Below, in pieces: positions 26,312 through 37,035 of a stretch of DNA of 64,000 nucleotides; the first letter of the stretch is position 1; the number at the start of each line of letters is the position of its first letter. The DNA is from Phoronis australis (lineage: Eukaryota > Phoronida > Phoronidae). The position numbers and the translations under genes were made by a program. The stretch covers positions 111,048 to 175,047 of the forward strand of contig NMRA01000256.1 of assembly GCA_002633005.1 (NCBI GenBank). Reading direction: 5' to 3'. The notes below the pieces were generated by a model that had not been told where the DNA came from, made no database searches, and worked only from the letters and a program-made list of their open reading frames with translations.

Positions 26312-26846
26312 AGTCCACACACCTTAACCCTAGGGCAACTTCCACATGGGCAACTTACCTCACTTATAAGTGGACCATCCACACACAGCCTAACCCTTAA
26401 GGGCAATTTGTACTAGTGCTACTTACCTCACTTTTAATTGGACCGTCCACACACAGCTTTACCCTAGGACAACTTGCACTAGTGCAACTTAGCTCACTTT
26501 TAGTGGAGTGTCCCGGCATTCAGATCTGTTAACTAGGGTAAGGGGGAATGCTCTATGCATGACAATGAACAGCTGATGGGAATACAGCACACAAAAGAAG
26601 ACCTGTTTGTTATGTAACTGCAGCTGATAATTATTTCTACCTTGCCCCAGGTTCGCAGCCACACAGCGATTAGTAGTGGCACAAGTTACCCTAGAACAAG
26701 TTAGTTACCCTTACCTCGATAATATGGAGTAAGTTGTCACAAGTGGGGCAAGTTGCACCAGTTTAAATAGCATCTACACAGCCCTCAAACATGAACATCT
26801 CGTTCCAGGAGTAACTGGCTCTAGGGTAAGTCTGTGTGTGGATGAC
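26312..26846. mobile_element. element with ~68-bp direct repeats and inverted ends
   Basis: Three degenerate direct copies of a unit containing CCACACACAGC, TWACCCTAGG, CAACTTGCACTAGTG and CTCACTTTTA occupy 26312-26515. An inverted copy of the beginning (CTAGGGTAAG then TGTGTGTGGATGAC) closes it at 26821-26846. It looks like a MITE with subterminal repeats. Target duplication not resolved. Confidence 0.55.
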
Positions 26847-27467
26847 ACTAGTGACTCCTACTGGAGCTGTACTTTGCTAAATACATATTTATGATAAATT
26901 TTCATTTTTACTTTATATCTAAAGAAATTAATCGAAACATTACAGTTGCTTGTGATTATTGTACTTTATGAAATATGCCAGGCTGTGAATCCTGCTGAGA
27001 TTTTTAGCTGAACAGTGAACACTATTCTCAACTTAATTAGCTGTGTTAGCTTTAAGTACTCTACAGTCTGTGTTTTCTCAAACTCAAAGCATCCGCACTA
27101 AGCTGCTACTTATGGTGTTTAGGCTAATTTTGTCTAGTGTTGGTTTATCTAGCCCTTGTTCTGCATTCTTATCATTGATTAATTCCCTCTTAGAGTTGTC
27201 TATTCTGACATCTGCTTCCTGTTGGGGGGAATGAAAAAAATTGAGCTTGCTGTTTGTAGAGAGTTTATTAAAAAGGAGGTTGTAAACCATGCTGGATTAT
27301 TTTGCTTGAGGACTGTTTTGAGACAAAGCGATTCCAGTTTTTCAACTTACAAATGGGTAAAGTTTTTGAAAAAATTGATGAAATGTCATCCTAACACTGG
27401 AAGTCTTGAACAAAGAATGTAGATATAAAGGAGTGTTATTTTTCACCAGGCTTCTTTAGTTATTAAC
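26847..27467. other. no supported gene
   Basis: AT-rich spacer before the Kolobok-like element. Confidence 0.5.
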
Positions 27468-28796
27468 TTAAAGGTGAAGGTAACCTTTTTTCATGTCACT
27501 TTTAGCAAAAATAAGGTTTGTTGATTATCCCAGACACATTTTTGGTAATTACAGCTTTTTGTAATTTGATTAATTTCTCGTCCTCTACTCCGGAAGTGAC
27601 GTTTTGGAAGGCAAGAGTTTCGCTCCAATTTCTTTTCATTATAGTCTGACTGTGTGAGTTGTCGAGTCTGTCATTGTTCTACCTCGGTTGTGATAAGTTC
27701 GGTCATCATTTGCTTTTGTTTACAAGTCTGTCAACATGCCACACTATTGCTGCATGCCGTGATGTATTCATTATCATCTCACACGCGCTTTGGGTACCTT
27801 GCGTCGCTTTCCGAAGGATGACACACATCGCCATACTTGGCTAGCTCGTTCATGCGTTACCCGTCCACGCAACGTACAAAGCAATGGAGGGTTACCGAGT
27901 GTGTGGCAAGCATTTTCTGCCGTCAGATTATGTCAGATATGTATGCTGAATTGATGAAGGTCCCTGCGAAACAACGCCTGAAGAAGGGTACCATACCGTC
28001 GCTGTTGATACCCGGCAGTGCCCCGTTGCCAACCCCGAGAAGTGCGTTTTTGAAGCAAGAAGCCTCGCGAGCTGTGGCCACTATATACAGTGACTGGAGG
28101 CACTTCATCTACTGTCACCCGTGCCTTCGAACGTACCCCATTGCATGCAATTCCGGGAACTAGCAGTGATTCGCCCTGTGCTGTTGTCTCTAGCCCAGAG
28201 CCTGTAAGCAGCCCTGCAGCGATGTTGAGTAGTGGGAGTGAATACAGGCCTAGTTCGACACACAGTGAAGAGGACAGTTCGTCATCCAATGAACAGATCG
28301 GTGAGCCTAAATTTGATTAGTTTATTGTGGACTTGTATTGGAGCTATTTAGAAGGTGCCAGGTGTGTGGCGAGGGAGTCATACGGCAGGATGTAAGCAGT
28401 TTGGGTGCTCAGATCGCCCTTCAGTGGAAGTGTGTCGCGGGACACTCGGGCATGTGGGATAGTTCTTCCTCTGTACGTGAGACGATAATGAGTACACCCC
28501 AGTACGCAGCAGCAGCATGGCATGTTGATTGACTCGTAAGCAAAAGCAAACGACGACCGAACTTATCACAACCGAGGTAGAACAATGACTGACTCGACTG
28601 CTCTCAGTCAGACTACGGTATAATGAAAAGAAATTGGCGCGAAATTCTTGCCTCCCAAAACGTCACTTCCGGAGTAGAAGACGAGTAATTAATTAAATTA
28701 CCAAAAGCAGTAAATAAGTGAAAAATGTGTTTGGGATAATCAACGAACCTTATTTTTGCTAAAAATGACATGAAAAAAGGTTGCCTTCGCCTTTAA
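27468..28796. mobile_element. Kolobok-like DNA transposon, 1321 bp, long inverted repeats, TTAA-flanked
   Basis: The body 27472-28792 begins AGGTGAAGGTAACC and ends with its inverse; TTAA lies at both edges (27468-27471, 28793-28796). The inverted arms are about 260 bases each (27472-27733 against 28533-28792) and remain clearly alignable. Between them are decayed THAP and Cys/His frames. TTAA insertion plus a THAP domain is the established signature of Kolobok elements. The catalytic region is missing, so it is an internally deleted copy. Confidence 0.85.
27735..28532 (+). pseudogene. decayed THAP-domain transposon protein
   Basis: Reads MPHYCCMP then an in-frame TGA where the second zinc-ligand region begins, then LRRFPKDDTHRHTWLARS. 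In a second frame comes GYRVCGKHFLPSDYV (the THAP C..H end), and in a third DMYAELMKVPAKQRLKKGT. A Ser/Glu-rich tail in another frame runs to 28320. A separate frame (28338-28532) has FRRCQVCGEG ... WKCVAGHSGMWDSS, a Cys-x2-Cys ... Cys-x3-His pattern I associate with Kolobok-type proteins. At least one stop and three frame changes make it non-functional. Confidence 0.8.
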
Positions 28797-29510
28797 GCTC
28801 TGACTTCAACTGTGACAAAATTGAATTTCATTTTAAAGTCTCGCCAATTTCATTCAAAACTAGGACCAAATTTGATCCATGCAATGTGATTAACCAAGTG
28901 CTTTGTTATCTAGTTGTCTATTTAGGTAGTTGCGCAGAGACTGTCTAGCTTAAGAAATTCACAACATGGCAGACGAGTGAAATTAAAAACTAATGTATTG
29001 AAAAATATCACCTGTTTAGAACACGTATAACAATATAGTGCAGTGTGTGTGTTTCATTTTCTCATTTTTCCTTGAACTACATGTATAACTAAAGTATTGC
29101 TTTTCCTTTTCAATCTATGTAGACCGTGTAGCTACTCTCAGACACTGTTTTAAAAAATCACAACAATGTTGGAAGTCTTTGAAAAATGAAAAAGCGTAAT
29201 TACTAATTACTATTTTCTGATATTGGTTACAGTTTTGTCATATTAGCTATGCCTTAAATGTTATTTGGCTATAGATGATGCCATGTTGATGTGCCGGCCA
29301 TGAATAGTCAGTTACTTATGACCCGGCCCTAACAGGTTGAACATCACTCACAGTTAGCTGATCGTAAAATGTGATGACAGACTTGTGAAATTTGATCTCT
29401 GATGTGTACTGAAACCTGTTTTAAATGAGCTCCCTATTTATATTGGAGCTCCAAATCTAATCCCCTTACTTTAAATCTATTTATTCTTCTCCACATCTAC
29501 ACTTCAAATA
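28797..29510. other. no supported gene
   Basis: AT-rich spacer with only short frames. Confidence 0.5.
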
Positions 29511-30058
29511 GTGCTTTCCCACTAGAGGTACGACGTTTCGGTAAGTGAGAAAGGTTAACTCCAGTAGTTAATCTGCTAGCGAAACTACGCTGAAAATGGT
29601 AGGATTTAAAAGCGATACTTCGGCACTCACCAAAACTGCGGTGTAGTGGGAAAGGTCAGAACGAAACTTTGGCAACGTTATCGATAGAGGTCGTGACAAC
29701 GATTAAGGATCACGCGAGACTTAATGCGGAGATAGATATCCTGCAAAATACGTTCTTTGTTGTTGAAGAGTCAGTTTACTTTGGTACATTTTAATTTGTA
29801 AGTAAAGAAAAGAATACACACCAGATGAAAAATGACACTGATCATTTTCATAAACAATTATAGTAAATGGCGAGAGAATAATTTTCAGTTAGCCTCAATA
29901 TTCGTTTGAAACTAGGAATGAACTGTGCCGTCTGGAATTTTTTGCCGATGACTGAATCCCCATATAGCGATAACTTTGATGTCGCTGTCTAGTAGGAAAA
30001 GTAACCGAAGTTTCAGCGTAGCTAAGTGTAAACTGAAGTTCCCCTAATGGGAAAGCAC
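29511..30058. mobile_element. element family R2 (GTGCTTTCCC ends), copy 1
   Basis: Begins GTGCTTTCCCACTAG and ends with the near-inverse CTAATGGGAAAGCAC. The motif CTARTGGGAAAG or close variants recurs inside (about 29647 and 29990). Aligned along its length with 32842-33415 and in part with 32115-32304. No coding capacity. Confidence 0.72.
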
Positions 30059-31262
30059 CTGAAGACGGAATCGATTTACACCTCCTGAAGTCTGCTGGAA
30101 GAATTCTGTGTACATGCACTTCTCACCTTCAACAACTTCCTTATATTTTTCATAAACACTGATAAAATGGCCAGCAACAAGATTGTTTTGGCAGCATTTA
30201 TTTATAATTTAATTTTTTTGCCAGAATAGTTAGTGTATTGAAAGGCATAAAATCATAAAATATCAAAATTGATTTCATGGGGGAATTCTTGGACGAAGAT
30301 ACATTGGAACCTCAAGGTCTGCACACGTGCAAGTATTTGTCACTCCTTCATTTGAGTCGAATCTATTCGATTGTGTTCTGTTGTAAAAGATCTGACTCTT
30401 TTGGACAGTGTCTATCCGAGAAGTCAAAACTTTGGAAGGGAATCAAACTGGAATGACTCCTTTTTGATTAATCCCAATGGGGCAAAGTTACTTATCTGTC
30501 ATGTCTTGTCCATCTATCATCATATATATATCCATAGAGTACTTCAGGGTTCAAGTGAAAGTTCACTGAGGCTTGTCCTGGTTTTGTTGCAGTAAACAAG
30601 TCTATGTTATCTGAACTAATAAGGGAGATATCTTTGAGTGTCTTGCAAGCACAAAAAGTTTCACTCTGGTTAAAAGTTCATTCAATGATAAACTCTGGCT
30701 TGTAGTAAGTACATCCATCACAGTGTCAGAAACTTTCAGCTTGTTCAACTCATGCATGTAATGAGTGCAAATTTTCAGGTTGTAAGCTTATATGTTTGCT
30801 TCAAGTCTTCTTTTCAATTAGAGACCAGTGTCTTGTTTTGACGCAACTGATTCTCTATTTGCACCAAGGCGATTATACCGTAACTTTTAATGTTATGTAG
30901 GACCTTTGAAAAGTTACAATTTTGGCTAACTTAGGAATATCACTTCCCAGAGATGGCTGGTTGGATTCACATGAAACTTCTAGCTACTAAATGTGTTGTA
31001 TGTGCTGCTGTCCAGAACTCTTTTAGAAATTGTCCCACTTTTGTATGAGATGCTATATCTACGTAAAATAAGGCGATTTGATGTGATTTTATGAAAATTG
31101 CACAAAACAAAAGGATAATTTAAACAGTACACACCACGGATTTTTGCACATTTTGAATTACCGGTGGCCACAGACTAAATGTATGACGTAAAATTTAGCT
31201 AAACCCATGTTTATTGTGTAATTAGCTCAAAATTTTGATTTTTCTTTCAATTTTGCCAATTT
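30059..31262. other. no supported gene
   Basis: AT-rich spacer. Nothing recognised. Confidence 0.5.
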
Positions 31263-31325
31263 TCACATTTCCCGCCATGTGACGTCATGGGTTGAACACA
31301 AGAGATCAGTGACTAGCATTGAACA

Positions 31326-31594
31326 ATGGCGGAGACCAGGGAATTTGAAAGTGACGACGATTAAGAGCAAGAATTGAACGAATACTTTGAAGAAACGTAT
31401 GTGAATGGTGGCCAGGATGAGGAAATGGGGTTGCCCGAAAGCGAGAACAAGTTTAATGTGCTTCCGGCTGCGTACTTTTCTACTTTGAGCCTTATGAACT
31501 GGATCCTCCCGCGAGAGAAGCGGCCTCGGGCTCGGTGAGTCAACCCAGTCATCCAACAGACGATCCTGAATTAAGAGCTGATGTTTCTGAATGA
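31326..31594 (+). pseudogene. decayed transposon frame with YxFEPYE-like motif
   Basis: ATG at 31326 opens MAETREFESDDD then a stop. The acidic frame continues with NEYFEETYVNGGQDEEMG, and in a shifted frame FEPYELDPPAREAASGS followed by a Ser/Pro/Asp stretch ends at a stop (31592-31594). Acidic N-termini with an FEP-type motif are common in transposon-linked proteins that invertebrate genome projects often label P2X7-like. That family assignment is inference from memory. Confidence 0.45.
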
Positions 31595-31607
31595 TAAATA
31601 TTGTCCT

Positions 31608-31903
31608 TTATTGAACCAGGCCTTCATCATAACGTCTCCTGTGACTGGAGTCGAAACACGAGTCCTCAAAGTGGGCAGAACACAGAGTGGCCTCGGACCG
31701 AATCGCTTGGTCCACGATGACGTCCCACACTCTCGCTCGGCGCACGAAGTCATGCCACTTCTGCGCAACCTTGGTGTCCTTCGGAACACCGAGACGTTTT
31801 CTGCCTGGCTGCTGTTGCTGCAGCCTCCGGAAACACATCTTTTGATCCCTCTACGAACCTTCTCGACGCTAAATGTACTTTGCATTCTCTTCACTCTATG
31901 CAC
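31608..31903 (-). pseudogene. truncated THAP domain, frameshifted
   Basis: The - strand frame from 31903 has KRCVSGGCSNSSQAENVSVF (first zinc-ligand pair). After a frameshift near 31780 a second frame has PKDTKVAQKWHDFVRRARVW and LCSAHFEDSCFD (the C..H end), then stops at 31608. All THAP landmarks are present in order but not in one frame. It lies 14 bases from the end of the convergent + strand relic at 31326-31594. Confidence 0.75.
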
Positions 31904-32114
31904 TTTGTCTCTGATCCGAACGGTATGGCGAACGACTTGGGTTCAACCCATGACGTTGTACATAATTATTATTTTTTTCAATTTCTGCGTGTTTCTTTAT
32001 GAGCTGTGCACTAAAGGCACTGAAATCAAGTAAGATATAATAATAAAATTTATTTTGAGGTACTAGAGTCATGTTGTGTACACTTTAATGGACGTAAATA
32101 AATGAAAGAAAGCA

Positions 32115-32304
32115 TATTTGATGAAAAATGACACTGATCATTTTTATAAACACTCGTAAATGGCAGGAGAACAATTTTCAGATAGCTTCAAACCCACATC
32201 TCAATATTCCTTTAAGATTATGCATGTCGTTGATAAGTGGGAAAGGTAAGTGAAGATACTGGGAAGCCTGCAGTAAACCTGAAGTTCCCCTAATGGGAAA
32301 GTGA
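32115..32304. mobile_element. element family R2, partial copy 2 (right part)
   Basis: Shares ATGAAAAATGACACTGATC and the right end CCCCTAATGGGAAAGTG with copy 1. The left two-thirds are missing. Confidence 0.6.
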
Positions 32305-32841
32305 CCTGTGGGTGTGAATGATACATCACATGACAGTTGCAACTGGGTTTAGTTATAAAAACTCTGTACTGTGGAGAAGATAAATAGGTAGCTATACATG
32401 TGTAATCTCATTCATTCCTTAAGGTTGCTCAAGTGATTATGGTTCCGTAATTTATTCAAAGGTCCTCCTTCACTGGGTTTTCAACCATGACTAGATTTCT
32501 AAACATGACTCAGAACTTGTGATGGGTCACTCAGCCTTTGAATACTTGTTGAGAGAAGTTAGAGAACATTGGTCAACATTGCTTATTGTAATTCTCTATT
32601 GTTTCTACACAAAGTATTTAAATTAGTTATATTTCCCATGTAAATCAAATGTACAGACTTCATAGTTGAAGGGTTTGCAAAATTTAAACTGAGCAATCTG
32701 TCTGCTTGCTAATATAATAAAATGTGGTGGGTTGCCAACTGGATCCAATGAACAGTAATTACTGAGTTACTTTATCCTGTTCCAATGTACCTATACCATG
32801 ATTAATGAATCATTTTGACAATCTTATCATCTTCTACTTGA
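32305..32841. other. no supported gene
   Basis: Spacer between two R2 copies. Nothing recognised. Confidence 0.5.
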
Positions 32842-33415
32842 GTCGCTTTCCCATTAGAAGTGAAACTTTGCTTTTACCAAAGTTTCGGTATGTGAGAAAG
32901 GTTAACTCCGATAGTTTATCTACAAGCGAAACTCTGCTTAAAATAGTAGGATTTAAAAGCAAAGCTTCGGTATTCACCAGAACTTCAGTTAAGTGGGCAA
33001 AGTCAGAGCAAAAGTTTGGTGAAGTTGATGATAGAGGTTGCAGCAATGTTGCAGGATCACGGGAGACCCAATGAGATATCTCACAAGACGTGTTCTTTGT
33101 TACTGTAGCAACACCAACATGCTCTCAATAGATAGTCACGTGAATAAGGAAAAGAACACACATCTGATGAAGAATGACACTTATCATTTTCATAAACACT
33201 CTGGTAAATTGTGGGGGAACATTAATTGCAGTTATCCTTGAACTCACTACTCAATATTCATTCGAGTGTACAAATGAATTGTGCTGCCTGGTGTTAATAC
33301 TTCGATGATTGAATCGCTATGTAGTGATAACTTCAATATTACTGCCCCTAGTGGGAAAGTTAAGCGAAGTTTCGTGGAAGCTTCGGTAAACCGATGTTAC
33401 CCTAATGGGAAAGTA
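32842..33415. mobile_element. element family R2, copy 3 (full length)
   Basis: Same order of blocks as copy 1: inverted TTTCCCATTAG start, GAGAAAGGTTAACTCC, GTAGGATTTAAAAGC, GGATCACG, ATGACACTTATCATTTTC, CTAGTGGGAAAG and the right end CTAATGGGAAAGTACC. Both full copies have the same length class (548 and 574 bases). Confidence 0.72.
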
Positions 33416-34328
33416 CCTTCTGGTTTTTCTTATTTTTAATGTCTTACTGCCGCCACTAGGATTAATGAGGAGTCTTTACATTCATGTTCTTCAAAGTCCA
33501 AAACTGGCTTTGTGTGTGGCAAGAAATCTCCTCTCGAGTAGACTCGTGCGAAGGTACTTTAGAAATATTATTTTTGAGTGGGAAATGAGTTGATTAAGTG
33601 GAGAATTAATATTGTTTTAATTATTTTTAATTTTCAAATGTTCTTTGTTGGAGTTCTAGTGGATAGTTCTAACAAACGGAGTCAGGTCATGTCTACTGCT
33701 CTTACCACTGTGAAGTCTCACAGGTGAGAAGCCACTATGGTGCAAATCTTTTGGATCTAATGCGAAAGCGATTTCTGGGGCTGTGCTTTCATTCAAAAGA
33801 GGAAGTAAGCATCGGTTGCACGTAGCAGTATCGACGCCACCAAGCCTTTTAGCCTGGCCTTCATCTAGAGGGCGTCAGGGCATCCAAAAGGACACCCCGA
33901 CTCAAACATCTGAGTTAGGATGCTGTGTTCAGTATTTTGACACCCATGTCTAGTAAGCACAGTTGTCCCTTTTTAATGTGTTAACCAGCACTGGTTTGGG
34001 AGCTTACAGTATAAAAAACTTGGTTTAGAAATGATGTAAGATACAAAAAAATTAAGTGCAAAACCATGTCTCCACAGGAACACACAGCAACAGCAAAATT
34101 GTGACTTGGAGTTATAAAAACGCTTTTACCCTTTACTGGTTTTGGAAGCACTGAGATATTGAGGACCACAACTTGGAGGCACTATTTTTTGAAATCCTGT
34201 ATGAACCCCTACTTTCAATCCATTCATAGATTATGTCAGTCTGTTGACACACCCACTTCCATTCATTGAATGGTAGATTCAAACCAACACGAAGATGTTT
34301 TTTATGTTTAAATGTAGTGGTTAGTTTG
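33416..34328. other. no supported gene
   Basis: A moderately GC-richer stretch at 33690-33960 looks repeat-like but was not matched to any family. Confidence 0.45.
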
Positions 34329-34438
34329 CAATAGCGGATTTGCAGCGACGCCATATTGAAATTAGGTTAAAATGGTGCATTGTGGGTGCTGTGGTCAGGA
34401 TTCAGAAAGCGGCCATAGTAACAAGCATAATACGCGGT

Positions 34439-35718
34439 ATGAGCGCGAAGAAAACTTACGGCGGATACATTTGTTGTAATCCTGGCTGCTTCAAAAACAA
34501 CAAGAGAGATAAAAATCTGAGTTTTTATGTGTTCCCTGCAAACCAAGAACTTAGTGAAAAATGGATAAACAACATTAGGAGAGCTGGGAGTAAGGGGAGA
34601 TTTAGCGCATTCAAACCAACGCGGGGCCATCTAGTAGGCAACACGTANNNNNNNNNNNNNNNNNNNNNNNNNNNNNNNNNNNNNNNNNNNNNNNNNNNNN
34701 NNNNNNNNNNNNNNNNNNNNNNNNNNNNNNNNNNNNNNNNNNNNNNNNNNNNNNNNNNNNNNNNNNNNNNNNNNNNNNNNNNNNNNNNNNNNNNNNNNNN
34801 NNNNNNNNNNNNNNNNNNNNNNNNNNNNNNNNNNNNNNNNNNNNNNNNNNNNNNNNNNNNNNNNNNNNNNNNNNNNNNNNNNNNNNNNNNNNNNNNNNNN
34901 NNNNNNNNNNNNNNNNNNNNNNNNNNNNNNNNNNNNNNNNNNNNNNNNNNNNNNNNNNNNNNNNNNNNNNNNNNNNNNNNNNNNNNNNNNNNNNNNNNNN
35001 NNNNNNNNNNNNNNNNNNNNNNNNNNNNNNNNNNNNNNNNNNNNNNNNNNNNNNNNNNNNNNNNNNNNNNNNNNNNNNNNNNNNNNNNNNNNNNNNNNNN
35101 NNNNNNNNNNNNNNNNNNNNNNNNNNNNNNNNNNNNNNNNNNNNNNNNNNNNNNNNNNNNNNNNNNNNNNNNNNNNNNNNNNNNNNNNNNNNNNNNNNNN
35201 NNNNNNNNNNNNNNNNNNNNNNNNNNNNNNNNNNNNNNNNNNNNNNNNNNNNNNNNNNNNNNNNNNNNNNNNNNNNNNNNNNNNNNNNNNNNNNNNNNNN
35301 NNNNNNNNNNNNNNNNNNNNNNNNNNNNNNNNNNNNNNNNNNNNNNNNNNNNNGGAGTTTCCTCTTAAAATTAACGTCTCTAGCATATCCACGGCGAAAG
35401 CTACAAAAGTTTAGCAACCCAAGAACTCTCAACTTGTCTGAAACCGGAGGGGATTTCGAAATCAACGCCGATAGCCCCAATACTGAACATGACGACAGTC
35501 GTGCCCTCGGTCACACGGTCACTGATCATAGCTACGCTGTATTTACAAACGAGAGAGAGGACTTGCTTGGTATTATAAAGCAAAAAAATGAAACATGGTT
35601 TCTAGTTTGCAAATCACTCCAAATGCACACACTATCCAGCCTCCTCAAGACATGCCTGACCACAAGCTATCCCATGAGCCTTCGCGCAGGAAGTAACTCG
35701 CACATGCGCAATGCGTAG
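34439..35718 (+). CDS. THAP-domain protein, interrupted by assembly gap
   Basis: ATG 34439 starts MSAKKTYGGYICCNPGCF, giving the first two zinc ligands. FYVFPANQELSEKWINNIRR follows, the THAP core with its conserved Pro and Trp. The frame runs open into the gap at 34648. After the gap an open frame from 35356 to the stop at 35718 carries TVTDHSYAVFTN, in which DHSY fits the [DE]HxY HCF-1-binding motif frequent in THAP proteins, followed by a helical Leu/Lys-rich end. The frames before and after the gap differ; the gap size may be nominal or an intron may lie inside. Expected role: sequence-specific zinc-dependent DNA binding, host or transposon-borne. Unlike the two decayed THAP copies nearby, no stop or frameshift is seen in what is visible. 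Confidence 0.65.
34648..35353. other. assembly gap (706 N)
   Basis: Run of N. It falls inside the THAP reading frame, so the C-terminal zinc ligands and any catalytic region cannot be judged. Confidence 1.
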
Positions 35719-35745
35719 TTCGTTTTCGCTGCAAATCCGCTATTG

Positions 35746-37035
35746 TGCTGTTTGTTGGGTGACAAGATTAGGTCCTTCTGTAAGCTATTTGAAAGCACAA
35801 ATGATTGGGAAAAACTACTTCAGCACAGTTTGACTGTATTCAGAAGTTTTCTAATGCCGACAGGTGGTCTAGTGTTAAGTGTTTTAGGTTGTCAGTGAGG
35901 TCTGATGTTTCCCATTACTAGTAAATATCAGAATGTATTCCCGTAACACTAACTGGTGGCCATACAAGTTGAGAGCCGTGTATATTCCAGACGAGAGTCT
36001 TTTGCTTGAGGATAGATACTTTTAGTTATAATTGAACTGAACATAAGTGTAAAATTGATGTTAGTTTCAAACCTTTCTTCCATGTTTAATTGTTAACCGA
36101 TGCTTATCATATACTATTAGAGGAAATAGAATGAAAAAGTAATTGTAAAATATAAAGGGGAATTGCTTTCACTTTGCTCTTGGTTATCTAGAGATATTTG
36201 ATACTAGTGCTGGTATATGGTTTATTCAGGTCTGTTTACATAGTCTACATGAGTTTATCAGTGACAAGCACATTTCCCCATTTGTTCTCTGCCTGATTGA
36301 TCTGTATTGCAGGTGACCCAGCAAAGCGCTTTATGAAACTATCTTACTGTAAAGCTTTCGCTTGCAGTTGCAGCTAATGTTTGTAGGTCAAAGATGGCTG
36401 ATTATCTAGTTTTTAGGTGTTCCGTGACCTGATGGCTGGAATTAGGTTCACTGACGTGTCATAACTATTCTGAGTTTTAGATTCCATTAAATTATAGTTA
36501 GGTATGGGCATTTAATATGTAGAGCTCTAGAAAAATGTCCACAATTGGCTCTAATTTTGGAATGTCATATCAGAGTTTTATGGCAGATCAGATTCATTAA
36601 TTTTATGAAACTTTCACATATTTTGCTTTATGCACTGTTTGACTGTTCGGAGTTGTACTTAAAAATTTCCACTTTATTTATGAGGGCCTATCGCAAACAA
36701 GACTTTGATTTTTATGAAACAACTAAAATGTTGCATCAAACGAAAACATATTAATTCTTTAGAAAACTATATGTAACAAATGTTTTTGAAGTTTCATCTT
36801 CAACATGAAGATCTAATCAAATTTGGTCCCGTTATTGATACCAATGTTATACAGGCTTTCTACTTTCACAAAATACTTTTACATTAATTTTCATCTATTA
36901 TTTTGTAGATGTCGCTCGGTGCACTTACTATATATGAATATGTATATGTATTTCTTAGTGTCCAGCTTTGTTGAAGTTCTTTGTTAACTTTAAGAAAACA
37001 CTTTAAAATTTTGGATTTAAGAATGCGTAGCAAAC
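35746..37035. other. no supported gene
   Basis: AT-rich spacer. Nothing recognised. Confidence 0.5.

Larger units (their letters stand above)
34329..35745. mobile_element. THAP-bearing element bounded by perfect 20-bp inverted repeats
   Basis: CAATAGCGGATTTGCAGCGA at 34329-34348 is repeated exactly in inverse at 35726-35745. The THAP reading frame fills the space between, with its stop 7 bases from the right repeat. No clear target duplication is seen (TTTG on the left, TGCTG on the right), so the superfamily is open; THAP proteins occur in P-element and Kolobok transposons. The centre is an assembly gap. Confidence 0.65.

Noticed and set aside
34340-35480. Three 250-340 codon frames across the N run
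   Set aside because: Most of their length is assembly gap. Only the flanking THAP and DHSY segments were kept.
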